Source: Bacteroides pyogenes DSM 20611 = JCM 6294 (GTDB lineage: Bacteria > Bacteroidota > Bacteroidia > Bacteroidales > Bacteroidaceae). From it: 53,184 bases of DNA. The translations under genes were made by a program, and so were the position numbers. The notes below the pieces were generated by a model. It saw nothing but the letters and a program-made list of their open reading frames with translations. It was not told the DNA's origin and searched no databases. Location: assembly GCF_000428105.1 (NCBI RefSeq), contig NZ_ATZH01000031.1, forward strand, positions 1 to 53,184. Direction: 5' to 3'. The stretch's first letter is position 1; each line of letters begins with the position of its first letter. Shown piece by piece: positions 33,464 to 41,604 of the stretch.

Positions 33464-33482
33464 AAAAAGAGCCGTATGCTCT
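33464..33482 (-). terminator. Intrinsic terminator of the OmpH-like gene
   Basis: The minus strand reads AGAGC-ATACG-GCTCT followed by TTTT, starting 4 bp after the TAA stop of the gene at 33486. This is a compact Rho-independent terminator. Confidence 0.7.
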
Positions 33483-33485
33483 CTT

Positions 33486-34091
33486 TTATTTTTTGGCGGG
33501 CGAAGAGTATCTTGCGTTCAACCCGTCCACAATTTCCTGGGTAATATTAAAAGTGCTGTCGGCATAGAGCAAATTGTCGAAACCGGTATTACTGAAAATC
33601 AGGCTGTATCCGCGAGTCTTGTTGTATTCTTTCAGAAATGCGTTGATAGAATCACGGAACTGCAAGCTGTTCTTATTGTTTTCTTCCATCAAGCCCGTCT
33701 GAAGTTTATTGCTCAGTTCTTGCAAATCCTGCTCCATTTTAGCCAAACGGTTGTATTCCTGCTGGGCACTTTCCTGCGAAAGGAAAGCGTTGTTCTCATA
33801 TTTCTTCTGAAACTCCTGTTTTGCCTGCGCCAACGCGTTCGCTTTTTGGTTCAGCGTCAGACGAACGTTTTCGCTCTTCTTGACCATGGCTTCATTCAAA
33901 TCGATGCAGAAATTGTATTTTGCCAGCAAACTATCCACTTCTACATAAGCAATCTTCATTCCCGAAAGACCGGCAGTAGCCTGAGCCGGTGAATCTGAAG
34001 TCTGATTGTCTGTTTTACCGGCGCATTGTGAAAATAAAACGATAAACGCAAGAGCAGCCAAACCGTTCATGAGGTAGTTCATTCTATTCAT
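33486..34091 (-). CDS. OmpH/Skp-like periplasmic lipoprotein
   Basis: This 201-residue protein has a lipoprotein signal (LIPOBOX-like FIVLFSQC, Cys23). The mature part begins with MKIAYVEVDSLLAKYNFCID, the Skp/OmpH opening, and has a long coiled coil (about 65-150, rich in Lys, Gln and Glu), then YSLIFSNTGFDNLLYADSTF and DGLNARY. Skp is a trimeric chaperone for outer-membrane proteins; lipid-anchored versions are frequent in Bacteroidetes. It follows the small membrane protein gene by 30 bp and is probably cotranscribed with it. Confidence 0.9.
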   Translation of the reverse strand: MNRMNYLMNGLAALAFIVLFSQCAGKTDNQTSDSPAQATAGLSGMKIAYVEVDSLLAKYNFCIDLNEAMVKKSENVRLTLNQKANALAQAKQEFQKKYENNAFLSQESAQQEYNRLAKMEQDLQELSNKLQTGLMEENNKNSLQFRDSINAFLKEYNKTRGYSLIFSNTGFDNLLYADSTFNITQEIVDGLNARYSSPAKK

Positions 34092-34121
34092 AACTGTGTA
34101 AAATATTGTTTTTTAAATTAA

Positions 34122-34355
34122 TTAGTTCATACTATCGTTTAAGGTCTTTTCCAACTCATCAATAGAAAAGCGCCGTTTGGCCCGGGCTTCGCGATCTTGC
34201 GACTGCGCACAACCGACTCCCCGCTTACGCAAAGCCTTGTTGCCGCTCACATGCCCGTTGGGGAACTTTCCGTTCTTCGTAAAAAAGACTTTCACTCCCA
34301 GCAAAAGCAGAGAAATAGCAACTATTAACAAAGTTATCAGTACAGTCTCAAGCAT
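34122..34355 (-). CDS. Small conserved membrane protein
   Basis: This 77-residue protein has one N-terminal transmembrane helix (LETVLITLLIVAISLLLLGV) and then FPNGHVSGNKALRKRGVGCA, which I recall as conserved in Bacteroidales. The single cysteine and the HVSGNK motif are followed by a charged tail. Its function is unknown. It is the first gene of a pair with the OmpH-like lipoprotein; the promoter box TATCTTTG is at 34383-34376. Confidence 0.75.
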   Translation of the reverse strand: MLETVLITLLIVAISLLLLGVKVFFTKNGKFPNGHVSGNKALRKRGVGCAQSQDREARAKRRFSIDELEKTLNDSMN

Positions 34356-34375
34356 TTCTATTAATTTTGTGAATG

Positions 34376-34383
34376 CAAAGATA
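34376..34383 (-). promoter_or_regulatory. -7 box for the small membrane protein / OmpH-like operon
   Basis: The minus strand reads TATCTTTG 21 bp before the ATG at 34355. On the plus side toward pepD a small imperfect hairpin GGGAAAAGCT...AGCTTCCC (34441-34462) is seen, but no clear plus-strand -7 box. Confidence 0.5.
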
Positions 34384-34487
34384 GACTTTAAAGATAAATC
34401 AGTTCAGATAAGTCAATCAAATTAACCATATTTAGCAATAGGGAAAAGCTGAAAAGCTTCCCGCGGCTATAGATAAAAGAAAACTGT

Positions 34488-35948
34488 ATGGAAAAAAAAG
34501 AATTAAAGCCGGCCGGCATATTCAAGTACTTTGAAGAGATTTGCCAAGTGCCGCGTCCTTCGAAGAAGGAAGAGAAAATGATCGCCTACCTGAAGGCGTT
34601 CGGAGTAAAACACAACCTTGAAACCAAGGTGGACGAAGCGGGCAATGTGCTGATTAAAAAGCCTGCCACTCCGGGAAAAGAGCATTTGCAAACAGTCATT
34701 ATGCAATCGCATGTCGACATGGTATGCGAAAAGAACAATAATGTGGAACACGACTTCCTGACCGATCCCATCGAAACGGAGATAGACGGAGAATGGCTGA
34801 AAGCCAAAGGAACGACGCTGGGTGCCGACAACGGTATCGGCGTGGCTACGGAGCTGGCCATTCTGGCAGACGACAGCATCGAGCATGGCCCGTTGGAATG
34901 CTTGTTTACGGTAGACGAAGAAACCGGACTGACCGGCGCCTTCGCTCTGAAAGAAGGTTTCCTGAGCGGCGATATCCTGTTGAATCTGGACTCGGAAGAT
35001 GAAGGTGAACTCTTCATCGGTTGCGCAGGGGGCATCGACTCCGTAGCGGAATTCACTTATAAGGAAGTGGAGGTTCCCGCCGGATACTTCTTCTTCAAGG
35101 TGGAAGTGAAAGGTCTCAAAGGCGGGCACTCCGGCGGAGACATTCATTTGGGAAGAGGAAACGCTAACAAGATACTGAACCGCTTTCTGACGCGTGTAAG
35201 CGAAAAACATGATTTCTACCTTTGCGAAATCAACGGAGGAAACCTGCGAAACGCCATCCCGCGCGAAGCATACGCCATCTGTGCCGTTCCGGAAGACGCC
35301 AAGCACGACGTACGTACGGAACTGAATATTTTCACGAGCGAAGTGGAAAACGAACTGGCGGTGACGGAACCCGACTTGAAACTGTTGTTGGAATCGGAGG
35401 CTCCCCGCCAAACAGCTATCGACCAAGACACTACCGCCCGCTTGCTGAAAGCTCTTTATGCGGTACATCACGGTGTATACGCCATGAGTCAGGACATTCC
35501 GGGACTGGTGGAAACTTCTACCAATCTGGCTTCGGTCAAGATGAAGCCCGACCACACGATCCGCATCGAAACGAGCCAACGCAGCTCTATTCTCTCGGCA
35601 CGCGACGATATGGCGAATACCGTACGCGCCACTTTCCGGCTGGCGGGAGCCAAAGTAACTTTCGGCGACGGATATCCGGGATGGAAACCCAATCCGCACT
35701 CGGCCATTCTTCAGGTGGCAGCCGAATCGTACAAACGCCTGTTCGGAGAGGAAGCGAAAGTAAAAGCCATCCATGCCGGACTGGAATGCGGACTGTTCCT
35801 CGACAAATATCCTACGCTGGACATGGTTTCTTTCGGCCCGACAATGACCGGAGTGCACTCTCCCGATGAGCGGTTGCACATTCCGTCGGTAGAGAAATTC
35901 TGGAAACATTTATTGGATATCTTGGCCAATGTTCCTGCCGTGAAATAA
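34488..35948 (+). CDS. pepD: Cytosol non-specific dipeptidase / aminoacyl-histidine dipeptidase
   Basis: This 486-residue zinc peptidase of family M20 starts MEKKELKPAGIFKYFEEICQ. Metal and catalytic segments are VIMQSHVDMVCEKNN (His, Asp), LGADNGIGVATELAIL (Asp), FTVDEETGLTGAFAL (catalytic Glu) and LNLDSEDEGELFIGCAGG (Asp). It cleaves dipeptides, including Xaa-His. The length is normal for the family. It stands alone, with the exported phosphatase-fold gene 30 bp downstream on the same strand. Confidence 0.96.
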   Translation: MEKKELKPAGIFKYFEEICQVPRPSKKEEKMIAYLKAFGVKHNLETKVDEAGNVLIKKPATPGKEHLQTVIMQSHVDMVCEKNNNVEHDFLTDPIETEIDGEWLKAKGTTLGADNGIGVATELAILADDSIEHGPLECLFTVDEETGLTGAFALKEGFLSGDILLNLDSEDEGELFIGCAGGIDSVAEFTYKEVEVPAGYFFFKVEVKGLKGGHSGGDIHLGRGNANKILNRFLTRVSEKHDFYLCEINGGNLRNAIPREAYAICAVPEDAKHDVRTELNIFTSEVENELAVTEPDLKLLLESEAPRQTAIDQDTTARLLKALYAVHHGVYAMSQDIPGLVETSTNLASVKMKPDHTIRIETSQRSSILSARDDMANTVRATFRLAGAKVTFGDGYPGWKPNPHSAILQVAAESYKRLFGEEAKVKAIHAGLECGLFLDKYPTLDMVSFGPTMTGVHSPDERLHIPSVEKFWKHLLDILANVPAVK

Positions 35949-35978
35949 GCAGAGGACAATCATCAAAAGAAAGAAAGA

Positions 35979-37118
35979 GTGTCCGGAAAGTCCTTTAACA
36001 CAAGATTTACCCTTGCTACGGGTATCCGCCACAGGGTAAATTCGTTAAAAGCAGACTTTCCGGGCGCTCTTTTTTTCTTTTTTATCGCATGCTGTTGTCT
36101 TCCTCTGCCGCTGCAAGGACAAACCCAAATTCCCTTTCGGGTAATGAGTTGGAATGTGGAGAATCTTTTCGACACCCGCCACGACACGCTGAAGAGCGAC
36201 CGTGAGTTTCTGCCCGACGCGCTTCGGAGATGGCACTACGGAAGATATAGGAAAAAGCTGACTGACGTAGCCCGTACGATAACAGCTGTCGGGCAATGGA
36301 ATCCGCCGGCATTGGTTGCCCTCTGCGAAGTGGAGAACGACACGGTATTGCGCGACCTGACCCGGCGCTCTCCGCTAAGGAAGTCGGGGTATCGTTACGT
36401 GATGACGCAATCGCCCGACGCACGAGGCATTGATGTAGCCCTGCTCTATCAGCGAGACAGATTCAAACTGCTTGCTTCACGCTCCATCACCGTACCGCCT
36501 TCCAAAGGCTATCAGCCGACAAGAGACATATTGCATGTTTCCGGTTTGCTATTGACGAACGACACGTTGGATTTACTTATCGCACACTTTCCGTCCCGTT
36601 CGGGAGGAGTCAAAGAGTCCGAACCTTACCGGCTTCAGGTTGCCCGGAGATTGCGAAAAGAAGCCGACAGCATTCTGCGCGCACGCCAACATCCCCAACT
36701 CATAATCATGGGAGACTTCAACGACTACCCTACCGACAAGTCGATTCGAACGATATTAGATGCCCAAGCCCCTCCGCTTGGAACGGATAACGCATCCGGC
36801 ACTCTTCCCTCCCCACTCAAGTTGTATCACCTGCTGGCACGTAAAGCAAAATCGCGGGACTTCGGTTCTTACAAACATCAAGGGAAGTGGGGATTGCTCG
36901 ACCACATCATCGTGTCGGGAAGGCTCCTCAACTCCTCTGCCGATTTCCACACAAGCGAGGAGGAAGCGGATGTTGCCCGTCTTCCTTTTCTGCTGATAAA
37001 AGACGAGAAGTACGGCGGGAAAGAACCCTACCGCACCTACAAAGGGGTGAAATATCAGGGTGGAATCAGCGACCATCTTCCTGTTTTTGCCGACTTCGAA
37101 CTTATTCTTCGGGATTGA
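35979..37118 (+). CDS. Exported endonuclease/exonuclease/phosphatase-family protein
   Basis: This 379-residue protein has a hydrophobic segment (FPGALFFFFIACCCLPLPLQ) after an unusual 27-residue hydrophilic N-terminus, so the true start may be a later non-ATG codon. The EEP fold follows: FRVMSWNVENLFDTRHDTLK, ALVALCEVENDTVLRDL, LLIAHFPSRSGGV, LIIMGDFNDYPTDKSI and GGISDHLPVFADFEL. These carry the Asn, Glu, Asp and final His of the catalytic site. It hydrolyses phosphodiesters or phosphomonoesters outside the cytoplasm; the substrate is unknown. Confidence 0.88.
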   Translation: MSGKSFNTRFTLATGIRHRVNSLKADFPGALFFFFIACCCLPLPLQGQTQIPFRVMSWNVENLFDTRHDTLKSDREFLPDALRRWHYGRYRKKLTDVARTITAVGQWNPPALVALCEVENDTVLRDLTRRSPLRKSGYRYVMTQSPDARGIDVALLYQRDRFKLLASRSITVPPSKGYQPTRDILHVSGLLLTNDTLDLLIAHFPSRSGGVKESEPYRLQVARRLRKEADSILRARQHPQLIIMGDFNDYPTDKSIRTILDAQAPPLGTDNASGTLPSPLKLYHLLARKAKSRDFGSYKHQGKWGLLDHIIVSGRLLNSSADFHTSEEEADVARLPFLLIKDEKYGGKEPYRTYKGVKYQGGISDHLPVFADFELILRD

Positions 37119-37262
37119 TTCGCAATCAATCTATCGAATTCATTTGAGCCTTAACCCGTCTTCGAGCTAATGTATTGGCGGTTACTGTTGCATGCATGTG
37201 GAAAGGACGAAAGAGAAACATACCTCTCAAAAAGCCCTGAAAAAACCAGAAATGACGCGTAA

Positions 37263-37497
37263 GGAAATTCTAACATGAGACGAACAGAACCTCTAAATGA
37301 AGCAAACGGAACCTCTAAATGACACAAACAGAAGCTCTAAATGAAGCAAACGGAAGTTCTAAATGAAGCAAACAGAACCTCTAAATGACACAAACAGAAG
37401 CTCTAAATGAAGCAAACGGAAGTTCTAAATGAAGCAAACGGAAGCTCTAAATGACACAAATGGAACTTCTAAATGAGACGAACGGAAGCTCTAAAAG
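37263..37497. repeat. 22-bp tandem array (nine full units plus partials)
   Basis: Full 22-bp units start at 37287, 37309, 37331, 37353, 37375, 37397, 37419, 37441 and 37463; a partial unit follows at 37485 and a degenerate 24-bp unit precedes. Each begins GAA(C/G)(C/T)TCTAAATGA and ends GCAAACG or CACAAACA. Two unit variants (GCAAAC and CACAAA endings) alternate in blocks, which suggests growth by unequal exchange of several units at a time. The array ends 46 bp before the -7 box of the fucosidase. Confidence 0.9.
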
Positions 37498-37542
37498 GAA
37501 AAATCAAACAAACCTTTCGCTTCTCAATATAATAAAAGTTTT

Positions 37543-37550
37543 TATCTTTG
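37543..37550 (+). promoter_or_regulatory. -7 box of the fucosidase gene
   Basis: TATCTTTG matches the -7 consensus, 32 bp before the ATG at 37583. A weak TTTC is the only -33 candidate. Confidence 0.55.
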
Positions 37551-37582
37551 CTACGTCAGTAAAACCAAATAAAAATAGAATC

Positions 37583-39400
37583 ATGAAAAAACTACTTCTC
37601 TCTCTCTTTCTGTTAAGCGCTGTATCATGGAGCGCACAAGCCCAGAAGAAAGAAAATTATTTCGTAAAACACGTAGAGTTTCCGGCAGGAGCCACGCTTC
37701 AACAAAAAGTAGACATGGCCGCGCGCCTTGTCCCCACCTCTCAGCAGCTTGCCTGGCAACGTCTGGAACTAACGGCTTTCCTGCACTTCGGCATCAACAC
37801 TTTTACCGGACGTGAGTGGGGAAACGGGAAAGAAAATCCTGTTCTTTTCAATCCTTCCGAACTGGATGCGGAACAATGGGTGCGCAGTCTGAAAGAATCG
37901 GGCTTTAAAATGGTAATTCTTACAGCGAAGCATCACGATGGTTTCTGCCTTTGGCCCACCGCAACGACTCGCCACTCCGTAGCTTCATCGCCTTGGCGTG
38001 ACGGTAAGGGGGACGTTGTGAAAGAACTTCGTGCGGCTTGCGATAAATATGGAATGAAGTTCGGGGTCTACCTTTCGCCGTGGGACCGGAACGCGGAATG
38101 TTACGGCGACTCCCCCCGATACAACGAATTCTTCATCCGTCAGTTGACCGAGTTGCTTACCAATTACGGCGAAGTGCACGAGGTTTGGTTCGACGGAGCC
38201 AACGGTGAAGGACCGAACGGCAAGAAGCAGGTCTATGATTGGGACGCTTTTTACAGAACCATCCAGCGTTTGCAACCGAAAGCCGTAATGGCGATCATGG
38301 GCGATGATGTACGCTGGGTAGGCAATGAAAGAGGACTGGGACGTGAGACGGAATGGAGCGCCACAGTACTGGCTCCCGGTGTGTATGCCCGTTCGGAAGA
38401 AAGCAACAAACGATTGGGCGTTTTCAGTCAGGCGAAAGATCTTGGAAGCCGCGCTATGCTTGAAAAAGCCACCGAGTTGTTCTGGTATCCTTCGGAGGTC
38501 GACGTGTCCATTCGTCCGGGATGGTTCTACCATGCCGAAGAAGACAGTAAGGTGAAGTCGCTAAAGCAGCTGAACGATATTTATTTTCAGTCGGTGGGCT
38601 ACAACTCTGTGCTTTTGCTGAATATACCGCCCGACCGTCGCGGATTGATTCATGAGACGGATGTGTGCCGATTGAAGGAATTTGCCGCTTACCGGAACAA
38701 GGTGTTTGCCGACAATCGGGTGAAGAAAGGCAACCGCTATTGGAATGCCGCGCCCGGCAGTGAAGCGGTTTACTCATTAAAAGCAGGATCAAAAATCAAT
38801 GTAGTGATGCTTCAGGAGGATATTGCCAAAGGACAGCGTGTGGAAGCCTTTACGGTAGAAGCTTTGACTGAAGACGGATGGAAAGAAGTCGGTAGAGGTA
38901 CGACGATAGGCTACAAGCGTCTGCTTCGTTTTCCGGAAGTAACGGCAACTAAACTGCGTGTGAAAATACCGGAATGCCGTTTGACTGCACACATCGAGCA
39001 AGTAGGGGCTTTCTATGCCGCACCGTTGGAAGAGGCGGCTAAACGTGAAGAGTGGAACAACTTACCGCGTGCGGAATGGAAAAAGATTACCGACTCGCCA
39101 TTGACAATCGACTTGGGAAAGATTGTAACTCTCGCCGCTTTTACATACGCTCCTTCGAATGCGGAGGCAAAACCGACGATGGCTTTCCGGTATAAATTCT
39201 ATGTGAGCGTGGATGGAAGCAGTTGGACGGAAGTTCCTACGAGCGGAGAGTTTAGCAATATTATGCATAATCCGCTTCCGCAAACAGTTGCTTTCGGCAA
39301 GAATGTAAAGGCGCGTTTCATCCGTTTGCAAGCCACTTCGCCCGATGCTATGCCTGCCAAGGTAGAGATGAATGAAGTAGGAGTGACATTGGCGCGGTAG
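37583..39400 (+). CDS. GH29 alpha-L-fucosidase, exported
   Basis: From the ATG at 37583 the protein has 605 residues with signal peptide MKKLLLSLFLLSAVSWSAQA. The GH29 barrel is seen in LTAFLHFGINTFTGREWGNG, MVILTAKHHDGFCLWPT, FGVYLSPWDRN and EVHEVWFDGANGEG; Asp204 in WFDGANG is the likely nucleophile. C-terminal residues ~470-605 form beta-sandwich/F5-8-type carbohydrate-binding domains (WTEVPTSGEFSN, ARFIRLQATSPDAMPAKVEM). It removes terminal fucose from host glycans. The frame upstream to 37451 is repeat-derived and rejected. Confidence 0.94.
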   Translation: MKKLLLSLFLLSAVSWSAQAQKKENYFVKHVEFPAGATLQQKVDMAARLVPTSQQLAWQRLELTAFLHFGINTFTGREWGNGKENPVLFNPSELDAEQWVRSLKESGFKMVILTAKHHDGFCLWPTATTRHSVASSPWRDGKGDVVKELRAACDKYGMKFGVYLSPWDRNAECYGDSPRYNEFFIRQLTELLTNYGEVHEVWFDGANGEGPNGKKQVYDWDAFYRTIQRLQPKAVMAIMGDDVRWVGNERGLGRETEWSATVLAPGVYARSEESNKRLGVFSQAKDLGSRAMLEKATELFWYPSEVDVSIRPGWFYHAEEDSKVKSLKQLNDIYFQSVGYNSVLLLNIPPDRRGLIHETDVCRLKEFAAYRNKVFADNRVKKGNRYWNAAPGSEAVYSLKAGSKINVVMLQEDIAKGQRVEAFTVEALTEDGWKEVGRGTTIGYKRLLRFPEVTATKLRVKIPECRLTAHIEQVGAFYAAPLEEAAKREEWNNLPRAEWKKITDSPLTIDLGKIVTLAAFTYAPSNAEAKPTMAFRYKFYVSVDGSSWTEVPTSGEFSNIMHNPLPQTVAFGKNVKARFIRLQATSPDAMPAKVEMNEVGVTLAR

Positions 39401-39744
39401 GTAAAGGCGATACAACGAACAAAGTATGTGTGGCGAGAGTTGAAAAACAGAGAAAACTACGAAAGTTACCGAGAAGTCTCTGCTTTTTATCCATACGAAG
39501 AATGGAGATTCTCACCATGTTACTTTTGATAAGAAAAGCTTATATTTGAAATTATACTTTCCCTGTCAGCAATGAAAAGAACCATATCATTACTCAAAAA
39601 CAGAGTTTGATATGGTTCTTTTATAGTTATTTAGTTACAATCTGCGACTTTCGAGACCGGACATGTTAGTTTTGCCACACTCCCGATCTGCAAAACATCT
39701 TCGTTATTACAGCTAAGTTTTTCTCAACAATTCTTTTCGTCCTT
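39401..39744. other. Intergenic region between convergent fucosidase and SusD genes
   Basis: This 344-bp region holds one strong bidirectional terminator (39575-39622). The rest shows no gene or repeat. Confidence 0.7.
39575..39622. terminator. Bidirectional intrinsic terminator
   Basis: AAAAGAACCATATCA (39575-39589) and its exact reverse complement TGATATGGTTCTTTT (39608-39622) form a 15-bp stem around an 18-nt loop. The A-run on one side and T-run on the other give an intrinsic terminator in both directions, fitting the convergent genes. Confidence 0.85.
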
Positions 39745-41598
39745 TTACGGCTTATCCCACCAGATACGACCTTCGGTATTCTTCATGTCCGTTCCGAAAT
39801 TGGCGTCCGCTTTCAAGGCTTCGACGGCAGCATTATAATTATCCATGTTTTCGGAGTTCGGAGCATTGACAGTGCCGCGGCGAGGAATAAGCAATTCTTT
39901 GTCAGCCGTGGTCAGAATCTCAAAGAAAGCTACTCCGTTCTCGGGTTCCGGCTGCTTTTTAAATGCAGGAAGTCCGGTACGCTTCCATGTAGCCCATGCT
40001 TCTTCGGGCCGCATAAACAGATTGATCCATTGCTGAGTTACGATCTTTTCCAGAGAGACTTCCTGAAACTCCTGACGAGCCAGATAAGCCGTAATTTTTT
40101 CTTCTGTTATCGGATTATAGTTATCGCTGTTTTTATTCATCGCAGAAGGCACCATCATCTTCTCCGCCCAAGCCTGATATTGCTCCAGTGAGGCACGAAT
40201 ACCTTCCTTAAACCATGCGGCGGCATCTTTTCCTCCCATCGCTTTTTTCTCTTTGAAAGCGATCTCCGCCATCATGAAACAAGTTTCCGGATACGTAATG
40301 AGCGGGGTAAACAAACTGATTTGTTCCTGAGACACATCATAGATATTGTCCTCTTTATCACGGGCAGTAATCTGAGTTCCGACCTTTCCTCCGTTTTTCA
40401 CGTAATAACGGCTTTCAATCTGACAATTATGCCGAATCTCCATATTTTTATCCACACCCTCATTATCTACATAAGGTATAGTAATATAGGCAGACTTAGA
40501 CCATGCGCTACTTGCACTGTCGGGATTGGCGGACATACCCACGTACCGTCCTGTCCATTGGGCGAACTTCGTTTCATAATCGGGGTAATATTTTTGCAAA
40601 TCTTCTACCAGCTCATCATTCTTTTTATTATTATTTCCTTTGCCGAACCCATTGCGGCGAACCAGTAAAGGCAAGCGCGGATCTTCATACGCTTTCAAGA
40701 AATTGACCAATGTGCGAGACGCACAATATTGATTAGTCAGTATATGCGTATCATCCGTGTTATCGTTGTATTCATTAGGATGATTGTAGATACACGACTC
40801 ACCATTGGTTGAAATAATCCCCCCTTTATCGGACAAAACCTCGGCGACTACGGATTTATAGAACGCATTGTCGGCTTTTTCCAATCGCTGCGCCATTTTT
40901 ATGCGCAATGTATTGGCGAATTTTATCCATTTTGCGACATCTCCCGTATAGAAGTAATCATTGTTTTCCAGTTTATATTGCGTATCATCCGATGCCTGCA
41001 ACACTGCAATATTGTCCTTGACCTTCTTATCAAAAACCTTATAAAGAGGTTCGTTGTTCAAATCTTTCTGATAAAGATCATAGCGAGGCGTACGGATTCC
41101 TTCCGAAGTCAGTTTAAATGCTTCGGTATAGGGAGCGGCGCCACAAACATCGAACATCAACCAGGCTTCATAAGTTTCGAGAATATTCGCAATGGCAGCT
41201 ACATCTTTGTATTTTTCGGGTTCACCGGAATGAGGTATCACCGAATTGACCAGATAGCGTAGTTTAAGACCGATTTTTTCGAAATAGTCTCCATAGTAAG
41301 GAGTATAAATGGAAGGACGTTCCGATTTGGACGAATTCACATATATCCCTTCGCTCGGTCCTCCGGAAGACACAATATACTGCATAATCTGCATCACCCC
41401 GCTATACTTCGCCATAAGATGCGCGCGGGTACTATTGTTAAAGTTCTCAGTCGCCCCCGTGAAAACATTGCGAGGGTCGGTCATACCCAACAGTTCAGGG
41501 TCGGTGTTCAACTCTTTATAGTCATCCAAACACCCCGAGAGCAAAAGCAACGCACATGCTCCCAATATATATTTCTTTATTATCTTATTCATAATCAT
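39745..41598 (-). CDS. SusD/RagB-family surface glycan-binding lipoprotein
   Basis: This 617-residue protein has a lipoprotein signal (LLLLSGC, Cys22) followed by LDDYKELNTDPELLGMTDPR, the opening of the SusD-like_2 group. TPR-like helices follow (ANILETYEAWLMFDVCGAAP and KWIKFANTLRIKMAQRLEKA). It sits 6 bp after the SusC gene and would cap that transporter and hold its substrate. The substrate cannot be told; no sugar-specific enzyme is directly adjacent on the same strand. SusD proteins of this group are often longer than 500 residues, as here. Confidence 0.95.
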   Translation of the reverse strand: MIMNKIIKKYILGACALLLLSGCLDDYKELNTDPELLGMTDPRNVFTGATENFNNSTRAHLMAKYSGVMQIMQYIVSSGGPSEGIYVNSSKSERPSIYTPYYGDYFEKIGLKLRYLVNSVIPHSGEPEKYKDVAAIANILETYEAWLMFDVCGAAPYTEAFKLTSEGIRTPRYDLYQKDLNNEPLYKVFDKKVKDNIAVLQASDDTQYKLENNDYFYTGDVAKWIKFANTLRIKMAQRLEKADNAFYKSVVAEVLSDKGGIISTNGESCIYNHPNEYNDNTDDTHILTNQYCASRTLVNFLKAYEDPRLPLLVRRNGFGKGNNNKKNDELVEDLQKYYPDYETKFAQWTGRYVGMSANPDSASSAWSKSAYITIPYVDNEGVDKNMEIRHNCQIESRYYVKNGGKVGTQITARDKEDNIYDVSQEQISLFTPLITYPETCFMMAEIAFKEKKAMGGKDAAAWFKEGIRASLEQYQAWAEKMMVPSAMNKNSDNYNPITEEKITAYLARQEFQEVSLEKIVTQQWINLFMRPEEAWATWKRTGLPAFKKQPEPENGVAFFEILTTADKELLIPRRGTVNAPNSENMDNYNAAVEALKADANFGTDMKNTEGRIWWDKP

Positions 41599-41604
41599 TG
41601 TTTT

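Larger units (their letters stand above)
33127..33485. other. Intergenic region between convergent methyltransferase and OmpH-like genes
   Basis: This 359-bp region has no gene. It contains a stem after the methyltransferase (CAAAGTTGGCGG 33137-33148 with CCGCC 33173-33177 and CAACTTTG 33180-33187), an IS-end-like inverted repeat (33399-33442), and a terminator for the minus-strand gene (33464-33482). The stretch 33188-33398 shows nothing recognisable. Confidence 0.7.
37119..37582. other. Intergenic region upstream of the fucosidase
   Basis: This 464-bp region contains a 22-bp tandem array (37263-37497) and a promoter box at 37543-37550. The stretch 37119-37262 shows nothing recognisable. 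An open frame running from the array into the fucosidase is not a real N-terminus. Confidence 0.7.

Noticed and set aside
34503..35909. 468-residue minus-strand open frame
   Set aside because: It is antisense to pepD, whose catalytic motifs are intact, and its product is rich in Phe, Arg and His with no recognisable domain.
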